Shown piece by piece: positions 25,775 through 36,767 of a stretch of DNA of 64,000 bases. The position numbers and the translations under genes were made by a program. The stretch is from assembly GCF_022179285.1 (NCBI RefSeq), contig NZ_BPQO01000006.1:62001-126000 (forward strand). The letters are read 5' to 3'. Position 1 is the first letter of the stretch, and every line of letters starts with the position of its first letter. Source of the DNA: Methylobacterium hispanicum (GTDB taxonomy: Bacteria > Pseudomonadota > Alphaproteobacteria > Rhizobiales > Beijerinckiaceae). The notes below the pieces were generated by a model. The model ran no database searches. It worked only from the letters and a program-made list of their open reading frames with translations, and was not told where the DNA came from.

Positions 25775-27643
25775 GTGCCGCACGCGACCGAGCTCATCGC
25801 CATCATCGCCCTCGGGCTCGTCCTCGCCTTCCTGTGCGGGATGCTGGCCCAGCGCCTGCGGCTGCCGCCGCTGGTCGGCTACCTGCTGGCGGGCGTGCTG
25901 GTCGGCCCCTACACGCCGGGCTTCGTCGGTAACAGCGAGCTCGCGGGCCAGCTCGCCGAGATCGGCGTGATCCTGCTGATGTTCGGCGTCGGCCTGCACT
26001 TCTCGATCGGCGACCTGATGGCGGTGCGCGCCATCGCGCTGCCGGGCGCGATCGTGCAGATCGCGGTGGCGACCGCGATGGGCGGTGGGTTGGCCCTGCT
26101 CTGGGGCTGGGGCATCGGGGCCGGGCTCGTCTTCGGCCTCGCGCTCTCGGTGGCCTCCACGGTCGTGCTGCTGCGGGCCCTGGAGGAGCGCGGCCTCCTC
26201 GACAGCGACAAGGGCCGGATCGCGGTGGGCTGGCTCATCGTCGAGGACCTGGCGATGGTGCTGGCGCTGGTGCTGCTGCCCGCGCTCGCTCCCTCGCTCG
26301 GCGGCAAGGCCGAGGAGCAGAGCCACGGGGCCGCGCACGCGCTGGCGGACTTCGTCGGCGGCCTCGTCGGATCGGGCCTTGCCGACAGCATCTGGCTGAC
26401 GCTGGGCCTGACGCTCGCCAAGGTCGCGCTGTTCGTGGCGCTGATGCTCGTCGTCGGTCGCCGCTTCGTGCCCTGGCTGCTCGATCAGGCGGCGCGCACC
26501 GGCTCGCGCGAACTGTTCACGCTCTGCGTGCTGGCGCTCGCGCTCGGCCTCGCCTTCGGCTCGGCGGAGCTGTTCGGCGTCTCCTTCGCGCTCGGCGCCT
26601 TCTTCGCCGGCATGGTGCTCGCCGAATCCGATCTCAGCCATCAGGCCGCGGCCGATTCCCTGCCCCTGCAGGACGCCTTCGCGGTGCTGTTCTTCGTCTC
26701 GGTCGGCATGCTGTTCGACCCCTTCATCCTGATCCGCGAGCCGCTCTCCGTGCTGGCGGTGCTCGGCGTGATCATGCTGGGCAAGTCGCTCGCGGCCGTG
26801 GCAATCGTCCTCGTCTTCAAGCACCCGGTCGGCACCGCCCTCACCATCGCGGCGAGCCTCGCGCAGATCGGCGAGTTCTCCTTCATCCTCGTCACGCTCG
26901 GGCTCTCGCTGAAGCTGCTGCCGACGGAGGGCCGCGACCTGATCCTCGGCGGCGCGCTGCTCTCCATCACCCTGAACCCGCTGGCCTTCGCGCTCGCCGC
27001 GCGCGTCGAGGCGTGGCTCGCCGACCGGCCGGACCTCGCCCGCCGCTTCGAGCGGGGCGGGGCCGACACGGTGTCGGTGACGGGCGAGACCAAGGCGCCG
27101 CGCCGCCACGCCGTCGTCGTCGGCTACGGCCGGGTCGGCAGCAGCATCGGCAAGGCGCTGGAGACCTGGGACCTGCCCTTCGTGGTGATCGACCGCGACC
27201 GGCGCCGGGTGCTGGAGCTGCGCGAGGCCGGCATCGAGGCGGTCTACGGCGACGCGCTGGCCCCGGGCATCCTGGAGGCGGCGGGCATCGGCCAGGCCCG
27301 GCTCCTCGTGAGCGCGACGCCCGATTCGCATCAGGCCCGCCGCCTCGTGGAACTCGCCCGCGAGGCGAACCCGCGCATCGATACCCTGATCCGCACCCAC
27401 AGCGACGCCGAGCGCCGCCGCCTGGAGGAGGAGAAGGTCGGCCTCGTGCTGATGGGCGAGCGGGAACTCGCCTTCGGGATGACGTTCTACGCGCTGCGCA
27501 GCCTCGGCCTGAAGGACGGTGAGGCCCGCCTCTTCGTGGACGCCGCCCGCGCCGAGAGCCGGGCCGAGGCGCCGACCGAGACCGAGATCGAGCAGAGCAC
27601 GCCGGAACTGCGCCCGCACAAGGCGGAGGTGGCGGAAGGGTAG
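25775..27643 (+). CDS. monovalent cation:proton antiporter-2 family protein (KefB/YbaL type)
   Basis: A 622-residue K+ or Na+/H+ antiporter. The N-terminal exchanger domain (about 1-420, a dozen helices, with GVGLHFSIGDLMAVR and LAQIGEFSFIL) is followed by a cytoplasmic RCK/TrkA-N Rossmann domain (from about 445; VVVGYGRVGSSIGKAL is the nucleotide-binding glycine motif). A glutathione-type KefC regulatory patch is not evident, so the YbaL subgroup is the better match. The GTG at 25775 follows GAGGAG and begins the first helix directly; an open frame continues upstream but looks non-coding. Confidence 0.87.
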   Translation: MPHATELIAIIALGLVLAFLCGMLAQRLRLPPLVGYLLAGVLVGPYTPGFVGNSELAGQLAEIGVILLMFGVGLHFSIGDLMAVRAIALPGAIVQIAVATAMGGGLALLWGWGIGAGLVFGLALSVASTVVLLRALEERGLLDSDKGRIAVGWLIVEDLAMVLALVLLPALAPSLGGKAEEQSHGAAHALADFVGGLVGSGLADSIWLTLGLTLAKVALFVALMLVVGRRFVPWLLDQAARTGSRELFTLCVLALALGLAFGSAELFGVSFALGAFFAGMVLAESDLSHQAAADSLPLQDAFAVLFFVSVGMLFDPFILIREPLSVLAVLGVIMLGKSLAAVAIVLVFKHPVGTALTIAASLAQIGEFSFILVTLGLSLKLLPTEGRDLILGGALLSITLNPLAFALAARVEAWLADRPDLARRFERGGADTVSVTGETKAPRRHAVVVGYGRVGSSIGKALETWDLPFVVIDRDRRRVLELREAGIEAVYGDALAPGILEAAGIGQARLLVSATPDSHQARRLVELAREANPRIDTLIRTHSDAERRRLEEEKVGLVLMGERELAFGMTFYALRSLGLKDGEARLFVDAARAESRAEAPTETEIEQSTPELRPHKAEVAEG

Positions 27644-27654
27644 GTGCCGCGCGC

Positions 27655-28008
27655 TCAGGAGGGCTCAGGGCAGGGACCGAGTTCCGCGTCGCAGACCGCG
27701 ATGATCTCCTGCATGCGGTCGTGCACCGTTTGCCAGATCATGCGCGGCGAGACGTTGTCGTAGGCGTGCCGGTCGACATTCCCGGCATCGGCCACCTGCC
27801 GCCAGGGGATATGCGGATGGCGGTCGACGACGGCCGGATCGAGCCGGCGGCTGGCTTCCGAGACGATCTCCAGGCAGCGGACGACAGCGTAGAGCGTGCG
27901 CCGGTCGGCCTCGAAGGCCGCGACGGACATATCGCCCACGAAGGTGAGCGCCGTCGCGGCGTTCTCGCGGATGTCGACCAGGGCGCGCCGGCCCCGTTCA
28001 GAACGCAT
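27655..28008 (-). CDS. HepT-like HEPN-domain toxin (DUF86)
   Basis: A 117-residue helical HEPN protein, the likely toxin of a type VII toxin-antitoxin pair. Family members are RNases with a catalytic RX4HXY motif whose Tyr is AMPylated by the partner MntA. Here the motif reads G76-N-V-D-R-H81-A-Y83: His and Tyr are kept, the usual Arg is Gly, and an Arg stands directly before the His. This GN..RHxY form occurs in a DUF86 subgroup. The gene overlaps mntA by 11 bp and is translated after it. Activity cannot be judged from sequence. Confidence 0.82.
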   Translation of the reverse strand: MRSERGRRALVDIRENAATALTFVGDMSVAAFEADRRTLYAVVRCLEIVSEASRRLDPAVVDRHPHIPWRQVADAGNVDRHAYDNVSPRMIWQTVHDRMQEIIAVCDAELGPCPEPS

Positions 28009-28294
28009 CGATGACGTCCCGTAGCGCGTGCGGACGCACCTCGGCCTTCAGGGCTGCACGGTTGGCGACATCGACCCGCCGCGGATACAGGCCCTCGATG
28101 AACTGCACGACGGCAACGTAGGCGTAGACGTCCCGAACCCTGTCCTCGTCGATCTCGATCAGCAGATCGACGTCGCTGTCCGGCCCCGCCTCACCGCGTG
28201 CCGTCGAGCCGAACAGCCCGGCATGCCGGACGCCGCGGCTGCGGAGATCCGATTCGTGCGCGCGCAGGATCTGCAAGGCGGTGGCGCAATCCAT
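27998..28294 (-). CDS. MntA-type nucleotidyltransferase antitoxin
   Basis: A 98-residue minimal nucleotidyltransferase. The GSX10DXD motif is exact: Gly29-Ser30 and Asp41/Asp43 (GLFGSTARGE followed by SDVDLL). In the characterised MntA/HepT systems this enzyme adds AMP to a HepT tyrosine and neutralises it. It is first of the two-gene unit and overlaps hepT, the normal order for coupled expression. Confidence 0.87.
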   Translation of the reverse strand: MDCATALQILRAHESDLRSRGVRHAGLFGSTARGEAGPDSDVDLLIEIDEDRVRDVYAYVAVVQFIEGLYPRRVDVANRAALKAEVRPHALRDVIDAF

Positions 28295-28336
28295 GTGCGA
28301 ACTCTAGCAGCCCCCGGTGGACGCCAGCAACGCGCC

Positions 28337-29767
28337 TCAGCCGGCCAATTCCCGCCCCAGCTCCGCCACCCGTCGCAGGTCGCCGACGAAGGCCCCGTAC
28401 GCTTCCGCCTTCGCCTCGTCCGGCAGGCGCAGCAGGTAGGAGGGGTGGACGGTGATGAAGCCCGCGAAGCGGTTGTGGTGGCGCTCGAACTGGAACGGCC
28501 CGCGGGCGCGGGTGATCGGCACCGCCTTGCCGGTCAGCGCCAGCACGGCGGTGGCGCCCAGCGCCACGACGAGGCGGGGCGCGACGAATTCCAATTCCCG
28601 GTCGAGCCACCAGCGATAATGGCTGACCTCGCCCGCGGTCGGCTTCTGGTGGATGCGGCGCTTGCCGCGCTCCTCGAACTTGAAGTGCTTGACGGCGTTC
28701 GTGAGGTAGCTCGCCCCCCGGTCGATCCCGGCCTCCTGCATCGCCCGCGAGAGGAGCTGCCCGGCAGGACCCACGAAGGGCCGGCCCTTCCGATCCTCCT
28801 GGTCCCCGGGCTGCTCGCCCACGAAGGCGATCGTCGCCCCGACCGGTCCCTCGCCGAGCACCGCCTGCGTCGCGCCCGGTACCAGCGGCTCGCTGCGCCG
28901 GATGATCGCGTTGAGCTCGTCCAGCGAGGCCGGGTCCTGGTCGGCCATCGCGGCGACGGCGCGGGCGGGGTCGCGTCTGGCGGGCACGCTCGGGCTCCTC
29001 TCGATCATCGCGCGCGTGCCGGCCTCGGCCCCGCGCACCAGGGCTGGAATCGCCAGGGTCTCGGGCATGTTCCGCCAGTACTTCTTCGGCATCTCGGCCC
29101 GCATCGCCTTCAGGTTGGTGCGGGCCGGGTTGAAGGTGCTCTCGTAGTAGTCGCGCCAGCCGGCCTCGAAGCCGTCGCCGGGCGGCAGGTCCTCGCGCCG
29201 GCCGGGCGGGCCGAGGCGGAGCGCGGCGCCGTCCCAGTGGGCGGAGGCGTCCGGCGTCAGGATGGACCAGGTCAGCGAGCGGAAGCGCGCGACGAAGAAG
29301 GGCGCGGCAGCCTCGAGGATGTGGTGGTCGGGCTCGAACCACGCGGTGAAGCGCTCGACCCCGGCCTCTTCGCTCCGGCGGAAGCGCAGGAAGGCGTGCA
29401 TCTTGTGCAGGTCGCGCCCGATCGCCTTGCGCATCAGGTTGAGCCGGTGGACCAGGGGATCGCTCGGCACCGCCATGAGGTGACGCTCGCCCGCGCGCAC
29501 GCGCCAGATCAACTGGAAGAGAAGGGCGTAGCGCTCGGGATCGCGGTGGGGCACCACCATCGGCACGAGGTCGGCGACCGCGCGCGGCAGGCGCAAGGGA
29601 CCGGTCTCCGCGGGCGGCGCGCTGCCGAACAGGTCGGATGTCGCGCCCACGCTCCAGGCGACGCGCTCGGGCGGCACGCCCTCGGCCACGAGGGCGCGGA
29701 CGGCGGCGCGGAAGCCGGCGAGGTCGGCACCGGGCGCGAGGGCGACGGCGCGCGTCGGCCCCGTCAT
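28337..29767 (-). CDS. UdgX family uracil-DNA glycosylase with N-terminal DUF4130 domain
   Basis: A 476-residue two-domain repair protein. Residues 1-250 match the DUF4130/TIGR03915 domain of unknown role. The C-terminal 185 residues are a UdgX uracil-DNA glycosylase with GEQPGDQED (317-325), the diagnostic KRRIH loop (369-373) and HPS near the end. Characterised UdgX enzymes excise uracil and stay covalently attached to the abasic site through the loop histidine, here His373. The gene begins one base after the stop of the radical SAM gene, so the two form an operon. It is larger than the single-domain mycobacterial UdgX. Confidence 0.9.
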   Translation of the reverse strand: MTGPTRAVALAPGADLAGFRAAVRALVAEGVPPERVAWSVGATSDLFGSAPPAETGPLRLPRAVADLVPMVVPHRDPERYALLFQLIWRVRAGERHLMAVPSDPLVHRLNLMRKAIGRDLHKMHAFLRFRRSEEAGVERFTAWFEPDHHILEAAAPFFVARFRSLTWSILTPDASAHWDGAALRLGPPGRREDLPPGDGFEAGWRDYYESTFNPARTNLKAMRAEMPKKYWRNMPETLAIPALVRGAEAGTRAMIERSPSVPARRDPARAVAAMADQDPASLDELNAIIRRSEPLVPGATQAVLGEGPVGATIAFVGEQPGDQEDRKGRPFVGPAGQLLSRAMQEAGIDRGASYLTNAVKHFKFEERGKRRIHQKPTAGEVSHYRWWLDRELEFVAPRLVVALGATAVLALTGKAVPITRARGPFQFERHHNRFAGFITVHPSYLLRLPDEAKAEAYGAFVGDLRRVAELGRELAG

Positions 29768-29768
29768 C

Positions 29769-30980
29769 TCAGAACAGACTCAGCTGCCGCGCAGGCTCGG
29801 CGAGCCGTGCCCGGAGATCCAGCCGGTCGGTCTGGCCGCCCGGCGTGTAGTCCGCCGCGATCAGGAAGGGCCGCGCCCGCTTCAGCGCCGAGGTCAGGCG
29901 GGCCACGTCGTCGAGGCGCAGCGTGGTGTGGCGCCGCGCCTGGATGATCCGGTCGACCGCCCGCGCGCCGAGGCCCGGCACCCGCAGCAGCATCTCGCGC
30001 TCGGCCCGGTTCACGTCCACGGGGAAGCGCGCCCGGTTCTTCAGCGCCCAGGCGAGCTTCGGATCGACGTCGAGGGCGAACATGCCCTCGTCCGCCGCGT
30101 CCGCCACGTCGTCGGGGGTGAATTCGTAGTACCGGATCAGCCAGTCGGCTTGGTAGAGCCGGTGCTCGCGCTGGAGCGGGGGCGATTTCAGCGGCAGGAT
30201 CGCGGCCCCGTCCGGGATCGGGCTGAAGGCCGAGTAGTAGACGCGCTTGAGGCCGACGCTGCCGTAGAGATGCGCGCTCTTGCGGATCAGCGCCTCGTCG
30301 GTGGTCGCGTCCGCGCCCACGATCACCTGGGTCGACTGGCCCGCGGGCGCGAAGCGGCGGCGCTCGGCCTTCGCCTCGACGATGCGCTCGCCGATCTGCG
30401 CCATCGCGCCCTGGATCGAGGCGCCGTCCTTCTCGGGGGCGAGGCGCTCCAGGCTCTGCTCGGTCGGGAGTTCCACGTTGATCGAGAGCCGGTCGGCGAA
30501 GAGCCCCGCCTCCTCGATCAGCCAGGGGCTGGCCTCGGGGATCGTCTTCAGGTGGATGTAGCCGCGGAAGCCGTGGTCGCGGCGCAGGCTCTTGGCCACC
30601 CGGTTCATCTGCTCCATCGTGTGGTCGGGCGACTTGATGATGCCCGAGGACAGGAACAGGCCCTCGATGTAGTTGCGCTTGTAGAACTCCACCGTGAGGC
30701 GCACGACCTCCTCGACGGTGAACTTCGCCCGGCGCACGTTCGAGGAGCGCCGGTTGACGCAGTAGGCGCAGTCGAACAGGCACCAGTTGGTGAGCAGGAT
30801 CTTGAGGAGCGAGACGCAGCGCCCGTCCGGCGTGTAGGCGTGGCAGATGCCCGCGCCCGTGGTGGAGCCGAGCTCGCCCTTCCTGGCGCTCCGCTTCGGC
30901 GCCCCCGAGGAGGCGCAGGAGGCGTCGTACTTCGCCGCGTCCGCCAGGATGCGCAGCTTCTTCGCGAGAGTCTCGTCCAT
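29769..30980 (-). CDS. putative DNA modification/repair radical SAM protein
   Basis: A 403-residue radical SAM enzyme. The cluster-binding cysteines Cys67, Cys71 and Cys74 (NWCLFDCAYC) have the CxxxCxxC spacing. A helix-hairpin-helix near 320-350 (LLRVPGLGARAVDRII) suggests DNA binding. It matches the family routinely found beside DUF4130-UdgX proteins (TIGR03916 type) and annotated as repair or modification, with no reaction shown. It is first in the operon, one base from the UdgX start codon. Confidence 0.88.
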   Translation of the reverse strand: MDETLAKKLRILADAAKYDASCASSGAPKRSARKGELGSTTGAGICHAYTPDGRCVSLLKILLTNWCLFDCAYCVNRRSSNVRRAKFTVEEVVRLTVEFYKRNYIEGLFLSSGIIKSPDHTMEQMNRVAKSLRRDHGFRGYIHLKTIPEASPWLIEEAGLFADRLSINVELPTEQSLERLAPEKDGASIQGAMAQIGERIVEAKAERRRFAPAGQSTQVIVGADATTDEALIRKSAHLYGSVGLKRVYYSAFSPIPDGAAILPLKSPPLQREHRLYQADWLIRYYEFTPDDVADAADEGMFALDVDPKLAWALKNRARFPVDVNRAEREMLLRVPGLGARAVDRIIQARRHTTLRLDDVARLTSALKRARPFLIAADYTPGGQTDRLDLRARLAEPARQLSLF

Positions 30981-31062
30981 CGAACAAACAATGAACGCTC
31001 GCGTGGCGGAAACAAGGTCGCGCGCGGGAGAAACCCCGCGCGCGATGCCGCACCGGCCGGGA

Positions 31063-31494
31063 TCAGCCCTGGCTGAGCGTCGCCTTCAGGGTGATCTCGG
31101 CGTTGAGCACCTTCGAGATCGGGCAGTTCACCTCGGCGGCGTGGGCCAGCTCGTCGAACTTGGCCTGCTCGATGCCCGGGATCGTGGCGGTGAGCGTGAG
31201 CGCCGACTTCGAGACCTTGAAGCCGTCGCCCTCCTTCTCCAGGCTCACCACCGACTCGGTCCTGAGCTCGGTTGCCGTGAAGCCCGCGCCCTGGAGCTGG
31301 AAGGCCAGCGCCATGGTGAAGCAGCCGGCATGCGCGGCCGCGATCAGCTCCTCGGGATTGGTGCCGGGCTTGTCCTCGAAGCGGGTGTTGAAGCCGTAGG
31401 GCTGGTCGGAGAGCACGCCCGACTGGGTGGTGAGCTGGCCCTTGCCCTCCTTGCCGCTGCCCTGCCAGTGGGCGCTCGCCTTGCGGTTGATCAT
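31063..31494 (-). CDS. OsmC family peroxiredoxin
   Basis: A 143-residue thiol peroxidase of the OsmC branch, protecting against organic hydroperoxides. The two catalytic cysteines are Cys58 (HAGCFTMAL) and Cys124 (NCPISKVL). The sequence is closer to OsmC than to the Ohr at 39711. ATG 31494 follows GGAGG with six bases between. It stands between recX and the repair pair on the same strand, with 82 bp to the radical SAM start. Confidence 0.9.
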   Translation of the reverse strand: MINRKASAHWQGSGKEGKGQLTTQSGVLSDQPYGFNTRFEDKPGTNPEELIAAAHAGCFTMALAFQLQGAGFTATELRTESVVSLEKEGDGFKVSKSALTLTATIPGIEQAKFDELAHAAEVNCPISKVLNAEITLKATLSQG

Positions 31495-31590
31495 CGTTCG
31501 CCTCCGTTCGGGCCCGGTGCAGGATGCGCCGGGGCCGTTCCGTCGCGGAGGTGGCGCGGGGGCGCCGGATATCCAGGGGCCGCGAGGCTT

Positions 31591-32199
31591 TCAGTCCTCG
31601 CGATCCGTCCCGTCCGGCTCGGCATCGACGGTGTCGCGCGCCAGCCCGTAGCCGAAGCCGGCTCGGGCCAAGGCCGCGAGGTCGCGGTCGCGGTGGGCGG
31701 CCCGCTGGTCCGGCCGGCGGAAGGGGCCGAGGCGCCGCCGCTTCGCGTAGGCCAGGGCGGCCTCCGCCTCGACGGCTTGGCGGTCGTCGTCCGCTTCCTC
31801 CCGCTCGGCCTCCATCGCGGCCTCCACGACGGCGCGGGGCACGCCCTTGGCGGCGAGCTTCGCCGAGACGCCGCGGGTCGATGTGCCGCGCCGCCGCAGC
31901 GTCGCGAGGCGGGCGCGGGCGAAGCGGGCATCGTCCACGAGCCCCGCCGAGAGCGCGCGGGCGACCGTGGCCTCGATCAGTTCGGCGAAGGAAGCCGGAT
32001 CCTCTTCGCGCGCACGGGCACGTTTCTCGACACGGCGCGCCAGCGTCCGGCGCAGCATCTCGGCCGAGGCGCTGTAGCGCTCGAGATAGTGCAGGGCGGC
32101 CCGCTCCAGCCACGCGGCCGTGACGGGGCGCGGCGGACGACGGGGCGGCGCGTCCGGACCATCACGGGAAGGTGAGGTGGCAACGATTTTGCGGATCAC
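31591..32199 (-). CDS. recX: RecX family regulatory protein
   Basis: About 202 residues, a RecX homologue that would modulate RecA filaments. The helical repeat core lies at about residues 20-150: WLERAALHYLERYSASAEMLRRTL, DDARFARARLATLRRRG and GVSAKLAAKGV are all recognisable. The C-terminal part (YAKRRRLGPFR followed by DLAALARAGFGYGLA) is the second repeat set. The start is uncertain; GTG 32199 places the basic leader next to the divergent TAXI gene. recA is not nearby. Confidence 0.78.
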   Translation of the reverse strand: MIRKIVATSPSRDGPDAPPRRPPRPVTAAWLERAALHYLERYSASAEMLRRTLARRVEKRARAREEDPASFAELIEATVARALSAGLVDDARFARARLATLRRRGTSTRGVSAKLAAKGVPRAVVEAAMEAEREEADDDRQAVEAEAALAYAKRRRLGPFRRPDQRAAHRDRDLAALARAGFGYGLARDTVDAEPDGTDRED

Positions 32200-32243
32200 G
32201 GGTTCTTCACGATCTGAACAGGATCTCGTTGCATGATGCCACG

Positions 32244-33725
32244 ATGCAACGCTTGCAAGGCGACAAGATCGGCGCCCGGATCGAGCATCGTCTCCTCCGC
32301 GCCGCGTCGGCAACGGTCTTGAGACGCGAGTGGGTCCTTGTCCTGCTCGCCCTCGGACTCGCCACGACGGCGGCGCTCGTCTTCTACCTGTCGCGCCCGA
32401 CCGTGCTCACCGTGGCGGTCGCGCCGCAGGACGGGCCGGAGACCGGGCTGGTGGAGGCCTACGCGCAGGCCCTCAACCGGGCGCGGGAGGACGTACGGCT
32501 GAAGCTCGTCCGCCACGGGGACGTGCGCGACAGCGGCGCGGCGCTGCAGGCCGGCCGTGCCGATCTCGCCATCGTGCGCCCCGACGTGTTCATGCCCGAG
32601 AACGGGCTGACGCTCGCCGTGCTGCACGACGAGGCCCTGTTGATCGCGGCGCCCGAGGCCGCCGGGATCGACGATTTCCCCGATCTCGCGCGTAAGCGCA
32701 TCGGCTTCGTGGTGCGACACGACGCGGATCTGCCCTTCCTCGCCAACATGCTGGCCTTCTACGATCTCGCGCAGGCCGGCGGCGACACGGCGGAGGCGGA
32801 ACTCGGCCCCGGCCACGTCGCCCTGGTTCCGCTGAAGCCCGCCGAGGTCACGGCGGCGGTGGCCGAGAAGCGGGTGGACGCGGTCGCCGTGATCGCGAGC
32901 CCCTCCTCGAAGCCGGCGCTGGCCACGGTGCGGGCGGTCGAGTTCGGCGCGCCCGAGCGCAAGGTCGCGCTGGTCTCCGTGCCCGACACCGACGCGATCC
33001 TGCAGCGGTATCCCGAGCTCCAGGCGGTGACGATCCCCGCCGGTACCTTCGGCGGGCGGCCGAAGCGCCCGGCCGAGGAGGTGAAGACGGTGGGCGCCTC
33101 CTACCGGCTGATGGCGCGCAGCACCGTCAACCGCGTGGCCGTCGCCTCGGTGACGCAGCACCTGTTCGAGTGGCGCTCGAAGCTCGCCGCGGTCGCGCCG
33201 GTCGCCAAGCTGATGAAAGCGCCCGACTTCGACACCACGGTGGCGGCGACCTCGGCGCGCCTGCCGAACCACCCGGGCGCGGTGGACTATTTCGAGCGCG
33301 AGCAGCAGACCTTCCTGGAGCGCTACGAGGACTACATCTACCTCTTCGCCTTCTTCGGCGGCACGATCGGCTCAGGGATCGCGTGGCTCGGCCAGCGGCT
33401 GGCGCGCAAGCGCCGCGAGCGGGTCGATGTCGTGCTCGACCGGCTCCTCGACATCCTGCGGGAGGCCCGCGGCGCGGGCCGGGCCGAGGTGCTCGACACG
33501 CTCGCCCGCGAGACCGACGAGCTGGTGGCCGACGTGGTGCAGTACGCGCGCGAGCGCACGATCGACGCCCGCACCCTTAGCGCCCTCATCCTGGCGGTGG
33601 ACGCGGTCCAGGCGGCGCTCGCCGACGCGCGGCGCCAGCTCGGCACCGGCCCGTTAGAGAGCCGGACGGAGGCGCGGGCGCGCACGGCCCGCCTGCTGGG
33701 GCACGGACTGTCGGCGGCGGAGTAG
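32244..33725 (+). CDS. TAXI family TRAP-type solute-binding protein, membrane-anchored
   Basis: A 493-residue protein. An N-terminal anchor (about 28-50) precedes a periplasmic TAXI-type binding domain (about 55-345) with VAVAPQDGPETGL, RADLAIVRPD and VSVPDTDAILQRYPEL. A second transmembrane segment follows at about 365-385 and a helical cytoplasmic tail of 100 residues. Ordinary TAXI proteins are soluble periplasmic subunits; the second helix and cytoplasmic tail suggest a sensor or signalling variant. No TRAP permease adjoins it. ATG 32244 is the start nearest the anchor. Confidence 0.75.
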   Translation: MQRLQGDKIGARIEHRLLRAASATVLRREWVLVLLALGLATTAALVFYLSRPTVLTVAVAPQDGPETGLVEAYAQALNRAREDVRLKLVRHGDVRDSGAALQAGRADLAIVRPDVFMPENGLTLAVLHDEALLIAAPEAAGIDDFPDLARKRIGFVVRHDADLPFLANMLAFYDLAQAGGDTAEAELGPGHVALVPLKPAEVTAAVAEKRVDAVAVIASPSSKPALATVRAVEFGAPERKVALVSVPDTDAILQRYPELQAVTIPAGTFGGRPKRPAEEVKTVGASYRLMARSTVNRVAVASVTQHLFEWRSKLAAVAPVAKLMKAPDFDTTVAATSARLPNHPGAVDYFEREQQTFLERYEDYIYLFAFFGGTIGSGIAWLGQRLARKRRERVDVVLDRLLDILREARGAGRAEVLDTLARETDELVADVVQYARERTIDARTLSALILAVDAVQAALADARRQLGTGPLESRTEARARTARLLGHGLSAAE

Positions 33726-33748
33726 GGGCGCGCCTGCGGCGGTCGCGC

Positions 33749-36598
<2,850 letters not shown>

Positions 36599-36767
36599 GG
36601 GGACGGCCCGGCTCCCACGCCGCCCGCAACGGTCCCGCCGCGACCGACCCCGCACAATCCGATCCGACGCATGCCGATCCCACGCATGCGGGAACCGATG
36701 TGGGCAACGCGCGCCGCAGTCAACGCGGGCGTGCCCCCGGACGCGCGATTCAGTTGCGCATCGCCGC

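Noticed and set aside
31063..31494. second Ohr protein
   Set aside because: The Cys regions (HAGCFTMAL, NCPISKVL) are of the OsmC type; the Ohr signature CPYSHATRGN is absent.
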